Assembly: GCA_030063045.1 (NCBI GenBank)
Contig: JAQSEB010000006.1
Span: forward strand, 1 to 64,000
Direction: 5' to 3'
Length of the DNA: 64,000 nt
Source: Pratylenchus scribneri
Lineage: Eukaryota > Nematoda > Chromadorea > Rhabditida > Pratylenchidae
In this document: positions 60,347-64,000 of the stretch, piece by piece
Position numbering within the stretch: the first letter of the stretch is position 1
Layout: each line of letters begins with the position of its first letter
Made by a program: the position numbers and the translations under genes
Notes under the pieces: model-generated
The model's database searches: none
The model's input: only the letters and a program-made list of their open reading frames with translations
Told to the model about the DNA's origin: nothing

Positions 60347-63320
60347 TCAAACTGTTGTCCATTCCGCCACCCATATAATTTGGTTCACCGCCAATTTGTT
60401 AACGCCGGCCATTAACAAAATTGGAATTAAAATGCTGAGCCAGGAGATATCTAAAAATAATAAAAATCCAATTTTCTATTTCAATTCAATTTATATATTT
60501 TCTTTTAGATATTATATATGTGTCAGCGCGAAAATTGAAATATCTTCCTTTTTTTTAACTTAAATTTTTCTTCTAAATTAAGAATTAATTACCAATTTTT
60601 TTTGCATTAGCGGGATTACATGCTTCATCTGATGGCGAACAGAAGCAGTAGCAATCACCCTCTTTGCCGTCCTCGCACCACTTTCGAATATTTTCTAGAA
60701 AATTTAATTTGTTAGTTGCAAATTTTATTGATTAAATTTCATTATTCATAAATTTTAACTACCGTAAATCCTCTATTTGAAGCCCATGGGCTTATAAATT
60801 TCATAGCCTCTCTAGGGTGGGCTTCAAATAGAGACTGGGCTTCAAATAGAGACTGGACTAATAAATTTCAGAGAGGAAAAATGGATGAAATTTAAATTTT
60901 ATTCAAACAATCCAAACATATTTTTACTAAATTTTTTAAAATTTTATATATCTGAACATGATTTTTGGAATTCACAACATGTTTTTTCGACTAAAAACAT
61001 TTTTCCAAACATGTTTTTGGAATTCACAACATGTTTTTTCGACTAAAAACATTTTTCCAAACATGTTTTTGGAATTCACAACATGTTTTTTCGACTAAAA
61101 ACATTTTTCCAAACATGTTTTTGGAATTCACAACATGTTTTTTCGACTAAAAACATTTTTCCAAACATGTTTTTGGAATTCACAACATGTTTTTTCGACT
61201 AAAAACATTTTTCCAAACATGTTTTTGGAATTCACAACATGTTTTTTCGACTAAAACATTTTATGAACATGTTTTTGGAATTCACAACATGTTTTTTCGA
61301 CTAAAAACATTTTCCAAACATGTTTTTGGAATTCACAACATGTTTTTTCGACTAAAAACATTTTTCCAAACATGTTTATGGAATTCACAACATGTTTTTT
61401 CGACTAAAAACATTTTTCCAAACATGTTTTTGGAATTCACAACATGTTTTTTCGACTAAAAACATTTTTCCAAACATGTTTTTGGAATTCACAACATGTT
61501 TTTTCGACTAAAAACATTTTTCCAAACATGTTTTTGGAATTCACAACATGTTTTTTCGACTAAAAACATTTTTCCAAACATGTTTTTGGAATTCACAACA
61601 TGTTTTTTCGACAAACATTTTTCCAAACATGTTTTTGGAATTCACAACATGTTTTTTCGACTAAAAACATTTTTCCAAACATGTTTTTGGAATTCACAAC
61701 ATGTTTTTTCGACTAAAAACATTTTTCCAAACATGTTTTTGGAATTCACAACATGTTTTTTCGACTAAAAACATTTTTCCAAACATGTTTTTGGAATTCA
61801 CAACATGTTTTTTCGACTAAAAACATTTTTCCAAACATGTTTTTGGAATTCACAACATGTTTTTTCGACTAAAAACATTTTTCCAAACATGTTTTTGGAA
61901 TTCACAACATGTTTTTTCGACTAAAAACATTTTTCCAAACATGTTTTTGGAATTCACAACATGTTTTTTCGACTAAAAACATTTTTCCAAACATGTTTTT
62001 GGAATTCACAACATGTTTTTTCGACTAAAAACATTTTTCCAAACATGTTTTTGGAATTCACAACATGTTTTTTCGACTAAAAACATTTTTCCAAACATGT
62101 TTTTGGAATTCACAACATGTTTTTTCGACTAAAAACATTTTTCCAAACATGTTTTTGGAATTCACAACATGTTTTTTCGACTAAAAACATTTTTCCAAAC
62201 ATGTTTTTATCATTAAAAACATGTTAATAGAATTAAAAGAGTATAAATTTGGAAAAAAATTTGGGGTGGGCTTATAATAGAGACTGGGCTTCAAATAGAG
62301 ACTGGGCTTATAAATTTCAGAGACTCTCTAGGGTGGGCTTCTAATAGAGACTGGGCTTCTAATAGATACTGGGCTTCTAATAGAATATTTACGGTATCTT
62401 AAAAAATTTATTCGCCTTCTCAATTTCATTGGATAAGGGGGCTCTGAAATTTTTAATTCCATTTTGAGAATTTATTGTAATAAAATTATTATCTAATTTG
62501 ATATGCTTACTGTATTTATATTTCCTCAAAGGGCAACAATTGACGATACAATCCGGTAATAGCTAAAATTTATTTTAAATTTTATTAAAATTTAAGGCTT
62601 TACGGCATTTGCGGACGCGACAATTGTTGACGAAACGGTTCTGCTGGTCCAGATGGTGTTAAAGCTGCTTTGGAATTGTTTATAGTTTTTTATTAGGCAT
62701 ATAATTAGGTACAAATTGATATCAATTGGCCACGTCCGGGGACAATTGCACAAAAGACAAAGGGCGGTACAAATATGGGCGATTCCACAAATAGTACAAA
62801 TATAAGTTTTTGACTTCTAATAAATCAGCAATAGGTTTTAGACCATACAAAACTTATATCATTTTGAAGAACTCATCAAAACGCATCGATTGGTAAATAA
62901 TTTGTCATGGTTTGATCCAAATTAAAGGGTATTAAACCGCTTAAATCATATTTTTATGTTTTTTGTTTAAAACTCTTTAATTTGTACAAAACCATGAAAA
63001 ATTATATATCATTCGATTCGCCTCAATGTGATCTAAAAAATAGTATAAGTTTTGTATGGTTTAAAACCTATTGCTGATTTATTAGAGCCATGATTGATTT
63101 GAAAATTTAACATCCTCGAAGGCTTCTGATATCAATTTGTACCTAATTTTACGGCATAATAAAATGCTATAACTAATGCCACAATATAAATATAGCTTCA
63201 ACATCGAGCAGAAACCATTTTGACTACAATTTTCCCATCCGCAATTGTCATTCGAAATTTAAAATAACCACGTGTTTAGTAGCAGGCTGTTCCATTTTGA
63301 TGTCACGCCAAAATCGTTTC
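60347..63320 (-). CDS. Third Cys-rich, tail-anchored protein (partial model)
   Basis: Exons 62562-62511 (LLPDCIVNCCPLRKYKY), 60694-60593 (KWCEDGKEGDCYCFCSPSDE) and 60450-60347 (hydrophobic tail SWLSILIPILLMAGV, then a stop) join in phase. An upstream exon near 63315-63255 fits phase 0. The gene thus has a short Cys-rich core with a CYCFC motif, reminiscent of nematode ET/Ly6-like modules, and a hydrophobic C-terminus as in GPI- or tail-anchored proteins. The signal peptide exon is not identified; 63620-63930 may belong upstream. The intron between 60694 and 62511 holds a 52-bp satellite. Function unknown. Confidence 0.5.
60762..62397. mobile_element. Inverted-repeat element (family D) carrying a 52-bp satellite
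   Basis: Left end TACCGTAAATCCTCTATTTG, then AGCCCATGGGCTTATAAATT; right end CTTCTAATAGAATATTTACG with GTA completing the inverse. Subterminal GGGCTTCAAATAGAGACT repeats lie on both sides. The interior is the satellite array. Confidence 0.75.
60963..62212 (+). repeat. 52-bp satellite, about 24 copies
   Basis: Unit contains AACATGTTTTTTCGACTAAA and ATTTTTCCAAACATGTTTTT, the latter partly self-complementary. Copies are almost identical with only scattered deletions, which implies recent expansion or ongoing homogenisation. Frames across it are not genes. Confidence 0.97.
62650..63235. mobile_element. MITE family C copy split by a nested MITE family B
   Basis: Left part (62650-62735) has TTTTATTAGGCATATAATTA, GATATCAATTGGCC; right part (63125-63190) has the inverse, GATATCAATTTGTACC and GCATAATAAAATGC. 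Between them, 62810-63095, is a family B element with its own inverted ends (TAATAAATCAGCAATAGGTT and inverse). Confidence 0.7.
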
Positions 63321-63404
63321 CGTTTCCATTGCTTAAAAACAAATTATATTATAAAATTTTTATAAACACAAACACACATATTCATACATGGACAAAAGAC
63401 ATAT

Positions 63405-63612
63405 TTCATCGAAAATCAGATTAGGCAAAACACATTTTAATGGAAAATCAGATTAGGCAAAACACATTTTAATGGAAAATCAGATTAGGCAAAACACATT
63501 TTAATGGAAAATCAGATTAGGCAAAACACATTTTAATGGAAAATCAGATTAGGCAAAACATATTTTAATGGAAAATCAGATTAGGCAAAATACATTTCAT
63601 GGAAAATCATAA
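63405..63612 (+). repeat. 32-nt minisatellite, six copies
   Basis: Unit built on GGAAAATCAGATTAGGCAAA followed by ACACATTTTAAT. It again shares AATCAGAtt with the other minisatellites. Confidence 0.95.
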
Positions 63613-63619
63613 TTTAAAA

Positions 63620-63930
63620 AAAAAGCCAATTTCGGGAGCCATTCCATTGGGCAGGGCATTCTAATCCAATTGACTTGGATAGCAAAGGAGAAGTCTGATA
63701 TCAAAAATTAAATTAAAAAAATATACATTTAAAATTCAAACTGGCAATGTCCTTTGCCCACAACTCGGAATTGAATGCGCTTTTATTAAATATTTTTTCA
63801 AAAGATGGTCCACAACCTCTCTCAGATGCATTTTGATAAAATTGATTGTATGGTTCCGTAGATGATGGAGTGAATAGCGATTTGCCAATAACAACGATTC
63901 GCAAGAATTTGCATTCCCCAATGATCTGAT
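63620..63930 (-). CDS. Unknown protein exons, paralogue of 29160-29410
   Basis: An upstream open block on the minus strand (63930-63735) reads VVIGKSLFTPSSTEPYNQFY and ends FNSELWAKDIASL. After an interval of about 45 bp a second block reads FSFAIQVNWIRMPCPMEWLP. Both blocks recur in the 29-kb copy. I do not recognise the family. It may be the upstream part of the minus-strand Cys-rich gene at 60347-63320 or a separate gene. Confidence 0.4.
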
Positions 63931-64000
63931 CATTTTGCGCTCACAATGGACCTTGAATTAAAATTAAATAATCATAAAAAATAATTTTTTTACTTTCAAT

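Noticed and set aside
60963..62212. Possible CRISPR array
   Set aside because: Units are contiguous 52-bp copies without unique spacers, in a eukaryotic genome.

Overview
The window reads as nuclear DNA of a nematode. It is strongly AT-rich. Its genes are broken into small exons with GT-AG introns (a few GC-AG), intergenic and intronic DNA is full of short palindromic elements and minisatellites, and the recognisable proteins are animal ones (FRG1, LEPROT/VPS55, a STARD10-like lipid-transfer protein, UDP-glucose pyrophosphorylase, an ABCA transporter fragment, a nicotinic-receptor-like fragment). A nematode-type serpentine chemoreceptor and small secreted Cys-rich proteins with Ly6-like cores point the same way. 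A tylenchid (plant-parasitic clade) is a reasonable guess, not proven. All gene models were assembled by eye from splice signals, reading phase and family similarity; exon edges may be off by a base or two.

Layout. 1-12.7 kb (+): a long spliced gene whose product resembles the class II fusion glycoprotein (Gc/G2) of phleboviruses and of the env of some nematode retroelements; at least 13 exons, ending in a membrane anchor and short tail. Its introns hold small inverted-repeat elements, a 21-nt and a 30-nt minisatellite, and a hAT-like element with a nested palindrome. 12.7-17.4 kb: mostly repeats, including one copy of a 0.9-kb direct duplication (second copy 19.4-20.4 kb). 17.4-19.0 kb (-): a Ly6-like anchored protein with a tandem acidic repeat. 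20.4-22.9 kb: an inverted, decayed copy of pieces of the 40-46 kb region (STARD10-like pseudogene plus an EF-hand-gene fragment). 23.2-24.9 kb (+): LEPROT/VPS55. 25.1-31.9 kb: minisatellite, a Cys/Ala-rich peptide exon, a nicotinic-receptor fragment, a paralogous unknown exon, and a GC-rich tract next to a tRNA-like sequence. 32.0-34.35 kb (+): a second Ly6-like gene. 34.5-38.8 kb (-): ABCA transporter fragment (end of NBD1 plus second membrane domain), partly broken and lacking NBD2. 40.3-40.96 kb (+): secreted protein with one EF-hand-like loop. 41.4-43.3 kb: fold-back element. 44.07-46.81 kb (-): intact STARD10-like gene. 48.7-49.2 kb: hAT-type MITE with a perfect 8-bp target duplication. 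49.5-52.4 kb (+): chemoreceptor. 52.9-53.6 kb: 24-nt minisatellite. 54.0-56.2 kb (+): FRG1. 57.4-59.2 kb (-): C-terminal part of UDP-glucose pyrophosphorylase. 59.2-64 kb (-): minisatellite, a third Cys-rich anchored protein, and a 52-bp satellite inside an inverted-repeat element.

The genes do not form one pathway. The most unusual items are the spliced viral-type fusogen gene, the family of anchored Cys-rich proteins that share a hydrophobic tail exon, and a set of otherwise different minisatellites that share the core AATCAGAA.
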